Origin: [Flexibacter] sp. ATCC 35103
GTDB taxonomy: Bacteria; Bacteroidota; Bacteroidia; Flavobacteriales; Flavobacteriaceae
Length of the DNA: 64,000 bases
Assembly (NCBI RefSeq): GCF_001975985.1
Contig: NZ_MTQF01000003.1
Coordinates: forward strand, 369,385 to 433,384
Direction of reading: 5' to 3'
The notes under the pieces are model-generated. The model was given only the letters and a program-made list of their open reading frames with translations. It was not told where the DNA came from and made no database searches. Numbering within the stretch: the first letter of the stretch is position 1; each line of letters begins with the position of its first letter. This document shows positions 17,686 through 25,121 of the stretch, in pieces. Made by a program: the position numbers and the translations under genes.

Positions 17686-17757
17686 TTTGTTTCAAGTTTA
17701 AGGTTTCAAGTTATAATCAACTTTAAAAAAAACCTTAAACTTGAAACTTGAAACAAA
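17686..17757. repeat. Imperfect inverted repeat between hemH and hemJ
   Basis: TTTGTTTCAAGTTTAAGG on the left is mirrored on the right by CCTTAAACTTGAAAC and TTGAAACAAA (17733-17757), with one internal duplication of TTGAAAC. It can fold into a long AT-rich hairpin and looks like another dispersed intergenic element. Confidence 0.6.
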
Positions 17758-17763
17758 TAATAA

Positions 17764-18312
17764 ATGGAATATTATAACTATCTAAAATCGCTGCATCTTA
17801 TTTTTGTAATAACCTGGTTTGCGGGATTGTTTTATATCGTGCGTTTGTTTGTATACCAAATTGAAGCCAACGAAAAACCATCTCCCGAAAAAGAAATTCT
17901 ACAAGCGCAATACAAAATAATGACGTATCGTTTGTGGTATATTATTACTTGGCCATCAGCAGTTTTGGCGAGTATTTTTGCATTTTGGATGTTGTTTTTT
18001 ACAGACGCAGGTCATGTATGGATGAAAATGCCGTGGATGCATGTAAAATTATGCTTTGTTTTTCTTTTATATTTATATCACGGAAAATGCCATCAAATAT
18101 TTAAACAATTACAAAATGATGAGGTAAAATATTCCAACAACTTCATGCGTTTATGGAATGAAGGCGCAACAATTATCCTTTTTGCTGTGGTTTTTTTAGT
18201 AGTTTTAAAAAGTGCTATCAACTGGATTTTCGGCGTAATCGGAATCATTTTATTCTCGGTTATCATTATGTTGGGCTTCCGTTTTTATAAAAGAATAAGA
18301 GAGAGAAAATAG
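17764..18312 (+). CDS. hemJ: HemJ-type protoporphyrinogen IX oxidase (CopD/UPF0093 family)
   Basis: A 182-residue membrane protein with four or five spans. It begins YLKSLHLIFVITWFAGLFYI, where His11 is the conserved HemJ histidine. MPWMHVKLCFVFLLYLYHGK has the second conserved His-Lys region. HemJ oxidises protoporphyrinogen IX to protoporphyrin IX, the step between hemF and hemH. No hemG or hemY is in the window. Its position 140 bases after hemH and among the other hem genes supports the assignment. Confidence 0.85.
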   Translation: MEYYNYLKSLHLIFVITWFAGLFYIVRLFVYQIEANEKPSPEKEILQAQYKIMTYRLWYIITWPSAVLASIFAFWMLFFTDAGHVWMKMPWMHVKLCFVFLLYLYHGKCHQIFKQLQNDEVKYSNNFMRLWNEGATIILFAVVFLVVLKSAINWIFGVIGIILFSVIIMLGFRFYKRIRERK

Positions 18313-18382
18313 TTTTCAGTCGCAGTCGCAGTTTTCAGTTTATGCTGAGACTGAGACTGAGACTGAATACTGAGACTGAATA
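18311..18382. repeat. CAGTCnCAGT intergenic repeat, copy 2
   Basis: AGTTTTCAGTCGCAGTCGCAG, then a series of GAGACTGAGACTGAGACTGA units. It shares the AGTTTTCAGTCnCAGTCnCAGTTTTCAG core with 11169-11235 and again forms an inverted repeat between two genes. Confidence 0.75.
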
Positions 18383-18393
18383 CTTAATATAAT

Positions 18394-19866
18394 ATGCTGA
18401 ACAACTTCAAAATGTCAATGCTTTCGCTTCGTACCAGGATTTTCCTGTCGATGATTGTATTGATCGTTGTAGCATCTTTTTTATTAGCTTCCATTTCGAT
18501 TATTCAGTTTAAAAATGAAGCAAAAGAATACCATCAGGAACGTCTCGAACGTAAAGAAAATGCGGTAAAAGAGCATATTAATTATGTGCTGTCGACTACA
18601 ACTTATCCTTTAAAAACTGGAAACCTGGATTTAATTTTTAAAGATAAAATCCACGAATTAGCGCAGATTCACAAAATCGAAATTAATATTTACAGTCTTG
18701 ACGGAAAATTGCTAAAATCATCCAAAGAGTCTTTTGCTGTTGATAAAGTAGCGCCGCCAGTTCCGGATTATATCCTGAAACTAGTACGTTCTTCGATTGA
18801 GAAACGTTTTGTAGATATTAAAACCATTGATGGAGTCAAAAATAGATCTTCTTATAGTTTAATTAAAGATGAAAAATTCAAACCGCTTGGTATTTTAAAT
18901 CTTCCGTATTTAGAAGACGATGGTTATTATGATAACGAGCTGAATACTTTTCTGATTCGTCTTAGTCAGGTTTATTCGTTTATGCTGGTTGTGGCTTTTG
19001 CTTTGGCATATTTTCTTTCGACCTATATTACAAAATCCCTAAAAACCATTTCTGATCGTTTAGAAGAAACGAATCTGGATCAGAAAAACGAAAAAATCGT
19101 ATTAGAGGCAAATAGCAAGGAAGTCAATTTTCTGATAAAAGCGTATAACGGAATGGTCGACAAATTAGAGACCAGTGCTATAAAACTGGCCCAAAGTGAG
19201 CGTGAAGAAGCGTGGCGCGAAATGGCAAAACAAGTCGCGCATGAAATTAAAAATCCGCTTACACCAATGCGTTTGACTGTGCAGAGTTTTCAACGAAAGT
19301 TTGACCCAACAGCTCCGGATGTAAAACAGAAACTAAACGATTATTCCGAAACATTAATTCAGCAAATAGATACTATGACAGCGGTGGCATCGGCATTTTC
19401 GAATTTTGCCTCCATGCCGGCGCAACAAAATGAAACCTTAAATGTGGTTGAAGTTGTTGAGCTTTCTTTGGATATTTTCAACGAGGATTATATTGTTTTT
19501 GAAAGTGAAGAAGAGGAAATCATTTCAAAAATGGATCGTACACAATTGATTCGTGTAATTACCAATCTTGTAAAAAATGCAACTCAGGCAATTCCGGAAA
19601 GTCAGTTTCATAAATCTATTGTTGTTACTGTAAAACGCAGAAATAATAATGTAGAAATTGCTGTAAGAGACAACGGAATAGGGATTCAGAAATTGGATAC
19701 AGGTAGGATCTTTGAACCAAAATTTACCACTAAAACAAGTGGAATGGGACTTGGACTCGGAATTATAAAAAACATTATAGAAAATTACAAAGGAACAATT
19801 ACCTTTGAATCAACTTATGGAAAAGGAACTACTTTTAGAGTTTCCTTACCAATCACAAACTCCTAA
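18394..19866 (+). CDS. NtrY-like sensor histidine kinase
   Basis: A 490-residue inner-membrane kinase. The first transmembrane segment is at about 15-36, a periplasmic sensor domain follows to about 190, and the second membrane segment is at about 192-214, then HAMP. The H-box VAHEIKNPLTPMRL has His283 and is of the NtrY kind. The N-box is NLVKNATQAI and the G-boxes are DNGIGIQ and SGMGLGLGI. No response regulator is nearby, so the partner is elsewhere. The stop lies ten bases before the enoyl-CoA hydratase start, implying one transcript. Confidence 0.92.
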   Translation: MLNNFKMSMLSLRTRIFLSMIVLIVVASFLLASISIIQFKNEAKEYHQERLERKENAVKEHINYVLSTTTYPLKTGNLDLIFKDKIHELAQIHKIEINIYSLDGKLLKSSKESFAVDKVAPPVPDYILKLVRSSIEKRFVDIKTIDGVKNRSSYSLIKDEKFKPLGILNLPYLEDDGYYDNELNTFLIRLSQVYSFMLVVAFALAYFLSTYITKSLKTISDRLEETNLDQKNEKIVLEANSKEVNFLIKAYNGMVDKLETSAIKLAQSEREEAWREMAKQVAHEIKNPLTPMRLTVQSFQRKFDPTAPDVKQKLNDYSETLIQQIDTMTAVASAFSNFASMPAQQNETLNVVEVVELSLDIFNEDYIVFESEEEEIISKMDRTQLIRVITNLVKNATQAIPESQFHKSIVVTVKRRNNNVEIAVRDNGIGIQKLDTGRIFEPKFTTKTSGMGLGLGIIKNIIENYKGTITFESTYGKGTTFRVSLPITNS

Positions 19867-19876
19867 AAAAAGCGTC

Positions 19877-20659
19877 ATGAACTACGAAAATCTTTTAATC
19901 TCGATTGAAGAAAAAATTGCAACCGTAACCATTAACAGACCTACCAAACTAAATGCTTTAAACAAAGCAACTATTAGTGATTTGAGCAAAGCAGTAAAGT
20001 TATTAGGTAAAAATGATGATGTTCGTGTAATTGTTATTACAGGAAGCGGTGAAAAAGCATTTGTAGCCGGAGCTGATATCTCAGAATTTGCAAATTATTC
20101 TGTGGCAGAAGGGGCTCAATTGGCTGGAGAAGGACAAGAATTACTATTTAATTTTATAGAGAACTTAAAGAAACCTGTTATTGCTGCCGTAAATGGTTTT
20201 GCATTGGGCGGAGGATTAGAGCTGGCAATGGCGTGTCATTTTAGAGTAGCATCTGATAATGCAAAGATGGGATTGCCTGAAGTAACCTTAGGATTGATTC
20301 CCGGTTATGGAGGAACACAGCGGTTGCCACAATTAGTAGGTAAAGGCCGCGCAATGGAAATGATAATGACCGCAGCAATGATTTCTGCAGAAGAGGCCAA
20401 ACAATACGGATTAGTAAATTATGTTGTGCCACAAGCAGAACTTTTGTCTTTTACAAATGCAATTGCTCATAAAATCATTAAAAATGCTCCTTTTGCAATT
20501 GGTAAAGCTATAAAAGCAATCAATGCCAATTATACAGACGGTAAAAATGGTTTTGATACCGAAATAAAATCATTCGGAAAATGTTTCGGAACTCAGGATT
20601 TTAAAGAAGGAACAACGGCATTCTTAGAAAAAAGAAAAGCTGAATTTACAGGAAAATAA
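19877..20659 (+). CDS. Enoyl-CoA hydratase
   Basis: A crotonase-fold enzyme of 260 residues that hydrates trans-2-enoyl-CoA in fatty-acid oxidation or related pathways. The start chosen is 19877 (MNYENLLISIEEKIATVTIN). Visible motifs are NRPTKLNALN, EKAFVAGADISEFA and the oxyanion-hole stretch NGFALGGGLELAMAC. Both catalytic glutamates are present (GGLE and GLPEVTLG). PGYGGTQRLPQLVGKGRA is also typical. It follows the kinase gene closely. The physiological substrate is not evident. Confidence 0.92.
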   Translation: MNYENLLISIEEKIATVTINRPTKLNALNKATISDLSKAVKLLGKNDDVRVIVITGSGEKAFVAGADISEFANYSVAEGAQLAGEGQELLFNFIENLKKPVIAAVNGFALGGGLELAMACHFRVASDNAKMGLPEVTLGLIPGYGGTQRLPQLVGKGRAMEMIMTAAMISAEEAKQYGLVNYVVPQAELLSFTNAIAHKIIKNAPFAIGKAIKAINANYTDGKNGFDTEIKSFGKCFGTQDFKEGTTAFLEKRKAEFTGK

Positions 20660-20666
20660 TATTCTC

Positions 20667-20759
20667 TAACCGCAAAGTTCGCTAAGATTTACGCAAGGTT
20701 CGCAAAGTTTTTAATTTCTTTGTGTCCTTTGCGAAAAACCTTTGCGAACTTTGCGGTTA
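20667..20759. repeat. GCAAAGTTCGC inverted repeat
   Basis: A perfect 16-bp inverted repeat, TAACCGCAAAGTTCGC (20667-20682) with GCGAACTTTGCGGTTA (20744-20759). The interior repeats CGCAAGGTTCGCAAAG and CTTTGCGAAAAACC. It is a dispersed-type element just ahead of the small unknown gene. Confidence 0.8.
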
Positions 20760-20777
20760 AATTTTAAACACACTACA

Positions 20778-21179
20778 ATGTCATATGAACCAATATTTGC
20801 CCTTTTTTGCGAACGCGTAAAAGAAAGCATCAAAGCCGGAACCTTTGCCAAATTGACTCTGGCAAAAACCATTGGCGATACCGAGATCAAAAACATCTAT
20901 TTCCGTTTAGCGATAAACGAAGACAATACCTATTCGATTGCCTTAACAACGCGCTATAAAACCGAAGAAATCGAAAGTACACATACTTTAGATGAAGCTT
21001 TATTGGTTTTAGGAACCTACATTAAAAATCCGTTTTTGACCGCTTTATTGTTCACAACAGACAACGATGTGACGTTTAAAGTAAACAAAAAGAACGCAGG
21101 AAGTATCATTGAGCAAGAGCCTACTTTCAAGAATGCTTCACCGGTAATGTTAGAAATGATCGAGAAGGGAATTGTTTAA
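20778..21179 (+). CDS. Small conserved-looking unknown protein
   Basis: I place the start at 20778 (MSYEPIFALFCERVKESIKAG), because the longer frame runs through the intergenic repeat. The 133-residue soluble protein has alternating strands (KNIYFRLAINEDNTYSIALTTRYKT, FLTALLFTTDNDVTFKV) and no known motif. Its composition is like that of neighbouring genes. It follows the crotonase gene on the same strand but the repeat separates them. Function unknown. Confidence 0.6.
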   Translation: MSYEPIFALFCERVKESIKAGTFAKLTLAKTIGDTEIKNIYFRLAINEDNTYSIALTTRYKTEEIESTHTLDEALLVLGTYIKNPFLTALLFTTDNDVTFKVNKKNAGSIIEQEPTFKNASPVMLEMIEKGIV

Positions 21180-21206
21180 TATTTTTTATTAGAAGCTAAT
21201 CCCGCT

Positions 21207-21257
21207 CCCGAAGCTTCGGGACGTTACAATCTTTTGTGCCGAACCCCGGCACAAAAG
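21207..21257. repeat. Two stacked palindromes (CCCGAAGCTTCGGG and GTGCCG hairpin)
   Basis: A perfect palindrome CCCGAAGCTTCGGG at 21207-21220 is followed by an 11-bp hairpin, CTTTTGTGCCG (21231-21241) with CGGCACAAAAG (21247-21257). There is no U run, so this is a repeat element and not a terminator. A one-mismatch version of the first palindrome recurs inside the lycopene cyclase gene at 30179-30192. Confidence 0.7.
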
Positions 21258-21328
21258 GATTTCCACTTCTATCGGGGCTAAAAGCACGTTGATGAACCTT
21301 TTTTGCATCATAAAGAATTAAGTTTCGA

Positions 21329-21354
21329 TTGTCAGGCTGAGCGAAGTCGAAGCC
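21329..21354. repeat. GGCTGAGCGAAGTCGAAGCC repeat, solo copy
   Basis: TTGTCA followed by GGCTGAGCGAAGTCGAAGCC. The same 26 bases occur at 28671-28696 as the left arm of a full inverted repeat. Here only one arm is left. Confidence 0.8.
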
Positions 21355-21378
21355 CCGTTTCGCTGAACTTGTTGTCAC

Positions 21379-21497
21379 CAACGGATTAAAATCCGTTGCT
21401 ACAAAATGGTTCGTTCCTCCGAAACTAAAATGCCAATCAAATACAAGAAAGAGCCTTCGGCTCGATCTATATTGTAGGGATGGATTTTAATCCATCC
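21379..21497. repeat. RAYT-2 composite repeat, distant copy
   Basis: It has the same order of parts as the units around the RAYT-2 gene. Outer stem CAACGGATTAAAATCCGTTG (21379-21398) is followed by CTACAAAA, GTTCCTCCG, GAGCCTTCGGCTC (21451-21463), ATATTGTAG, and closing stem GGATGGATTTTAATCCATCC (21478-21497). It lies 38 kb from the transposase gene at 59731. Confidence 0.82.
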
Positions 21498-21577
21498 AAA
21501 TAATAATGGGATGATCCTGTTCTTAAATTTTTTGCATACCACGGTACAATTTCTTCGAGAATCTCCACAGAATAATC

Positions 21578-22231
21578 CTAAACCAGCTTCACAAACAAAT
21601 TAGAAGCAATTTTATTTGAAATTGACAATTCTCTGCCATCAATTTTAATCTTAACAGATAAGTCAAAAGATTCTTTAGACAGAAGTTCAATTTGCGAACC
21701 CAAAGCAATTTCTTGTTTGTCCAGATATTTCAGGAACTCTGATGAAGTGTCTTTTACACCTACACAAACTCCAACTTGATTTTCTGTTAATTCAGAAAGT
21801 AAATGTTTTTCAATTTTTACAATTCGTCCATTTGCATCCGGAATAGGGTCACCATGCGGATCTTCGGTAGGATTTCCCAGAAAATCATCTAAACGATTGA
21901 TTAACTGTTCTGATTTAATGTGTTCTAATTGTTCTGCAATATCATGAACTTCATCCCAGGAAAAATTTAGTTTTTCAACAAGGAAAACTTCCCAAAGACG
22001 ATGTTTCCTAACAATCATTTTAGCGGCTAATTTGCCATTTTCAGTCAAAGAAACACCTTGGTACTTTTTGTAGTTTACCAAATCCTTTTCAGATAACTTT
22101 TTAAGCATATCCGTAACAGATGAAGCTTTGGTCTCCATCATTTCGGCAATAGCATTCGTGCTTACTTCGGCATCATTTGAAGCCGTAAGATGATAGATCG
22201 ATTTTAGATAGTTTTCTTCTGAAAAAGTCAT
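21578..22231 (-). CDS. mntR: DtxR/MntR-family metal-dependent repressor
   Basis: A 217-residue regulator. The N-terminal winged helix reads SEENYLKSIYHLTASNDAEV, then STNAIAEMMETKASSVTDMLKKL. The metal-binding and dimerisation helices follow (VRKHRLWEVFLVEKLNFSW, HDIAEQLEHIKSEQLINRLD). The C-terminal third is a FeoA/SH3-like domain. The downstream position to an Nramp transporter on the same strand indicates Mn(II) sensing. Binding of Mn, or perhaps Fe, should make it repress mntH. It may act at the TTTTAGGC dyad at 24253-24270. Confidence 0.9.
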   Translation of the reverse strand: MTFSEENYLKSIYHLTASNDAEVSTNAIAEMMETKASSVTDMLKKLSEKDLVNYKKYQGVSLTENGKLAAKMIVRKHRLWEVFLVEKLNFSWDEVHDIAEQLEHIKSEQLINRLDDFLGNPTEDPHGDPIPDANGRIVKIEKHLLSELTENQVGVCVGVKDTSSEFLKYLDKQEIALGSQIELLSKESFDLSVKIKIDGRELSISNKIASNLFVKLV

Positions 22232-22243
22232 TTTTGAAAGGTT

Positions 22244-22322
22244 CTAAGGTTCTGAGTTGCTAAGGTTCTAAGTTAAAAGTATCAAAGGAAAACCTCAGAA
22301 ACTTAGCAACTCAGAACCTTAG
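22244..22322. repeat. 21-bp perfect inverted repeat between mntH and mntR
   Basis: CTAAGGTTCTGAGTTGCTAAG (22244-22264) is matched exactly by its reverse complement at 22302-22322, loop 37 bases. Related text (TTCTAAGTAACTAAGG, CTTAGTAACTCAGCAACTTAG) occurs at 31086-31118, 31247-31291 and 57148-57180, so it is a dispersed family. Confidence 0.85.
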
Positions 22323-22325
22323 TTA

Positions 22326-24197
22326 CTATTTTTTAACAATCAACAAAGGTATTGAAATTTTATGTCTCAATTTGTCTACTGTTGTACCAAATAAAATATC
22401 TTTTAATCCAGTGTGGCCGTGGGTTCCCATAACCAGAATGTCAAAATTTCCCTGGTTGATAATCTTCGGGATCACAGCGTTAGGTTTTCCAAAACCGAGT
22501 TCTGTCTCGATCCTGAATCCCTTCTGCGAAAGCATCTCTTTATATTCTAATAATAATTTTTCATCAATAGTCGTTTCGTGATCGTCAACATGAACTCCAT
22601 ACATTAATGCGCCAACAGTTTCTACAATGTGAATTAAGGTGTATTGCGCCTCGATTCCGCCCAATTCAAAGGCATTGTTAAGTGCAGCTTCATCAGCTTT
22701 AGAAAAGTCGACTGAAATCGCTATGTTTTTCTTGCCGTAACTTTCTTTTGGTGTATAAACTAATTTTAAATGATGAGGTGAATGGTTTTCGATATTCGAT
22801 TTTGCTCTTGCGATAAAAGGTTTTGCAATGATATATAATAGTAGGGCAAGAAATCCAAAAGCGAGCGGAACGACCGTTAACCATAGAATTGTTGGATGAC
22901 TGGAGTTTTTCAACCATGAAGTGATTTCATCATAAACCAGTTTTGCATTTAATGAAACGATAATCAAAGCAATAATCCAGGCAGCAACCTGAGTTGTTTT
23001 AGAAATATGGAATCCTTTCATTTTGGTTTTATCACTCACAAAGTGAATTAGCGGAATAATCGCAAACCCCAATTGTAAACTCAAAATAACCTGACTCAAA
23101 ATTAGAAGTTTTCCTGTTACGCTTTCTCCATAAATTAAAATCACGATTACTGCCGGAACAATGGCAATTAAACGCGTAATAATACGACGGACCCAAGGCT
23201 GAATTCTCAGGTTCAGATAACCTTCCATTACAATTTGTCCGGCTAAAGTTCCGGTTACGGTTGAGCTTTGTCCGGCAGCAATCAAAGCAACGGCAAATAA
23301 TATTGGTGCCCATTTAGTTCCCAGCAACGGTTCTAAAAATTGATGTGCGTCCTGAATTTCTGCAACTTCAAACATTCCGTTTCTATAGAATGTAGCTGCA
23401 GCCAAAATCAAAATAGCAGCATTTACAAAAAAGGCAAGGTTTAAGGCTATTGTAGAATCTATGAAATTATATTTCAGAGCTTGTTTGATTCCTGCAGGAG
23501 TTCTGTCAAATTTTCTGGTTTGAACTAAAGAGGAATGCAAGTATAAATTGTGCGGCATTACCGTTGCACCAATAATTCCAATGGCAATATATAAAGCTGC
23601 TGAGTTTGGCATTGAAGGAATAAGTCCGTAAAGCACTTTGTCCAGTTCCGGTTCTGCAAAAATCATTTCAAAAATAAAGGAGAAACCAATAATAGCAACC
23701 AGAACAATAATAAAAGCTTCCATTTTTCGGATTCCTTTATTGATTAGGAATAATAATAAAAAGGTATCTAAAACGGTAATTAAAACACCTTCGATAAGCG
23801 GAATATCAAAAAGCAAGTTGATCCCGATCGCCATTCCTAATACTTCGGCTAAATCACAGGCGGCAATGGCTATTTCTGCCAGAAAATATAAAATATAATT
23901 AATGAACTTCGAATATGTTTCACGAGAAGCCTGTGCTAAGTCGCGTTGTGTTACAATTCCAAGTCTTGCGCTTAAACTTTGTAAAAGTAAAGCCATTAAA
24001 TTACTCATTAGCAAAACCCAAAGCAAAGAATACCCAAACTGACTACCGCCAGCAATATCTGTTGCCCAGTTTCCAGGATCCATATATCCTACGCTTACTA
24101 AATATGCCGGGCCTAAAAAGGCTAATATTTTTCTGAATCCTGTTTTTTTATGCTCTGTTGCAACCGATTGGTGAACTTCTTCTAAAGAGTTGGTCAT
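22326..24197 (-). CDS. mntH: Nramp Mn2+/Fe2+ transporter fused to a universal stress protein domain
   Basis: A 623-residue protein. Residues 25-450 are an Nramp transporter with eleven or so membrane spans, the metal-binding DPGNW (about 40-44) and IIGATVMPHNLYLHSSLVQ. Residues from about 470 to the end are a UspA domain (KNIAISVDFSKADEAALNNA). Its ATP-loop end is VMGTHGHTGLKDILFGTTVD. The transporter imports Mn2+ or Fe2+ with protons. The cytoplasmic Usp domain may gate it by nucleotide, which is inference. mntR follows on the same strand. Normal MntH proteins are about 410-450 residues, so the fusion is plain. Confidence 0.93.
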   Translation of the reverse strand: MTNSLEEVHQSVATEHKKTGFRKILAFLGPAYLVSVGYMDPGNWATDIAGGSQFGYSLLWVLLMSNLMALLLQSLSARLGIVTQRDLAQASRETYSKFINYILYFLAEIAIAACDLAEVLGMAIGINLLFDIPLIEGVLITVLDTFLLLFLINKGIRKMEAFIIVLVAIIGFSFIFEMIFAEPELDKVLYGLIPSMPNSAALYIAIGIIGATVMPHNLYLHSSLVQTRKFDRTPAGIKQALKYNFIDSTIALNLAFFVNAAILILAAATFYRNGMFEVAEIQDAHQFLEPLLGTKWAPILFAVALIAAGQSSTVTGTLAGQIVMEGYLNLRIQPWVRRIITRLIAIVPAVIVILIYGESVTGKLLILSQVILSLQLGFAIIPLIHFVSDKTKMKGFHISKTTQVAAWIIALIIVSLNAKLVYDEITSWLKNSSHPTILWLTVVPLAFGFLALLLYIIAKPFIARAKSNIENHSPHHLKLVYTPKESYGKKNIAISVDFSKADEAALNNAFELGGIEAQYTLIHIVETVGALMYGVHVDDHETTIDEKLLLEYKEMLSQKGFRIETELGFGKPNAVIPKIINQGNFDILVMGTHGHTGLKDILFGTTVDKLRHKISIPLLIVKK

Positions 24198-24216
24198 TGT
24201 AAAAATGTTGTTTTAA

Positions 24217-24224
24217 CAAATATA
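24217..24224 (-). promoter_or_regulatory. mntH: Candidate -7 element of the mntH promoter
   Basis: On the minus strand TATATTTG (plus-strand CAAATATA) fits TAnnTTTG and lies 20 bases before the mntH ATG. A TTTTA-type -33 candidate lies roughly 20 bases upstream (24241-24247). Confidence 0.45.
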
Positions 24225-24252
24225 TATAAAAATTACATTCGTAAAACAATAT

Positions 24253-24270
24253 TTTTAGGCAAGTCTAAAA
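24253..24270. promoter_or_regulatory. Candidate MntR/DtxR-family operator
   Basis: TTTTAGGC-AA-GTCTAAAA is an 18-base dyad with one mismatch between the 8-base arms. It lies immediately upstream of the mntH promoter and just downstream of the fur-like stop. TTAGGC half-sites are of the type bound by DtxR-family repressors. Assignment to MntR is inference from position. Confidence 0.5.
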
Positions 24271-24271
24271 C

Positions 24272-24664
24272 TTAAATGTTAGAATTCAAACAATTTGGAC
24301 ATAATCCTGACAACGTAAAGTTTATATCATTGACTTTATAATTATGAGGGATAATGTAGCTTGGCTTTACATTTTCAAGACATGTTATCTCTAAACAATT
24401 TTCACAACTAAAATGAGCATGATTATGAATATGTACACGTTGGGCATGATGATGACATTTTGCATACTTAACCGTACCGTCAAGATTTACAATTTTGTGA
24501 ATAATATCATCATTTACCAATCGTTCTAAAATTCTATAAATTGTAACCCTGTCACACAAATCTCCCGTTTGTTTTTGAATTTCGGCATGTGAAAGCGCGG
24601 TTTTAGAATTGCCAAAAATCTCTAAAATGGCTGTCTTTGCTGCTGTATTTCGTGTTGTTTTCAT
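24272..24664 (-). CDS. Fur-family metal regulator, probably Zur
   Basis: I place the start at 24664 (MKTTRNTAAKTAILEIFGNS), giving 130 residues. The N-terminal winged helix is SHAEIQKQTGDLCDRVTIYRIL. The metal site KCHHHAQRVHIHNHAHFSCENC is unusually His-rich. The structural zinc pairs are CENC and CPNC near the C-terminus. It is divergent from a MerC-domain gene. The spacer holds two copies of a TTGCAACA...TTGCA dyad resembling a Zur-type operator, so zinc sensing and autoregulation are likely. A plain Fur role is not excluded. Confidence 0.85.
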   Translation of the reverse strand: MKTTRNTAAKTAILEIFGNSKTALSHAEIQKQTGDLCDRVTIYRILERLVNDDIIHKIVNLDGTVKYAKCHHHAQRVHIHNHAHFSCENCLEITCLENVKPSYIIPHNYKVNDINFTLSGLCPNCLNSNI

Positions 24665-24685
24665 TTTATTGTAATTAAAAATATT

Positions 24686-24704
24686 ATCGCAACAATGTTG
24701 CAAT
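24686..24704. promoter_or_regulatory. Candidate Zur-type operator, box 1
   Basis: A GCAACAATGTTGC palindrome (24689-24701), extended to 19 bases with one mismatched pair. It sits 22 bases upstream of the fur-like start codon and covers the -33 region of the divergent merC-like promoter. It matches box 2 at 14 of 18 positions. Confidence 0.65.
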
Positions 24705-24717
24705 TAAAATAATCTTG

Positions 24718-24725
24718 TATATTTG
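24718..24725 (+). promoter_or_regulatory. -7 element of the merC-like operon promoter
   Basis: TATATTTG is a perfect TAnnTTTG element, 33 bases before the ATG at 24758. Box 2 of the operator begins inside it, so repressor binding would block it. Confidence 0.6.
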
Positions 24726-24740
24726 CAACAAAATTGCATT
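24723..24740. promoter_or_regulatory. Candidate Zur-type operator, box 2
   Basis: TTGCAACAAAATTGCATT, an imperfect dyad aligned with box 1 and 36 bases away from it (about 3.5 helical turns). It overlaps the -7 element of the plus-strand promoter. Confidence 0.6.
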
Positions 24741-24757
24741 AAGCAAAAGTACTGAAA

Positions 24758-25111
24758 ATGAAGAAAACAAGCACACCCTTTTATGATATTTTAGGAATTT
24801 CGAGCGCGACTATTTGTTTAGTTCATTGTTTGGTTTTTCCGCTTCTTACTATTTTGCCTTTAGGTTTAAGTCACAATCCATTTATTGATTTACTTTTTGC
24901 GACCATCGGACTCTTTGCAATTGTAAAGATAATTAAGAAATCAAACCTTTTGATTTCTTCTATTCTGATTATTTCAATGGCTTTAATATGGATCAGTGTT
25001 TTAAGCGAGATTGTTCTTGATATTCATCTCGACCTAATTTTTATTGGCGGAATAGGAATGATCATTGGACATTTAATTAATTACAAATTACATAAAAATA
25101 GCAATCATTAA
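24758..25111 (+). CDS. MerC-domain membrane protein
   Basis: A 117-residue protein with four transmembrane helices. The first holds SSATICLVHCLVFPLLTILP, with the paired-cysteine and histidine arrangement of MerC metal-transport proteins. It has no mer operon around it. The position directly behind two Zur-like boxes and before an oxidoreductase and a TonB receptor suggests a role in zinc or another transition metal rather than mercury. The start codon follows the TATATTTG promoter element by 33 bases. Confidence 0.8.
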   Translation: MKKTSTPFYDILGISSATICLVHCLVFPLLTILPLGLSHNPFIDLLFATIGLFAIVKIIKKSNLLISSILIISMALIWISVLSEIVLDIHLDLIFIGGIGMIIGHLINYKLHKNSNH

Positions 25112-25121
25112 ATATAAAATT

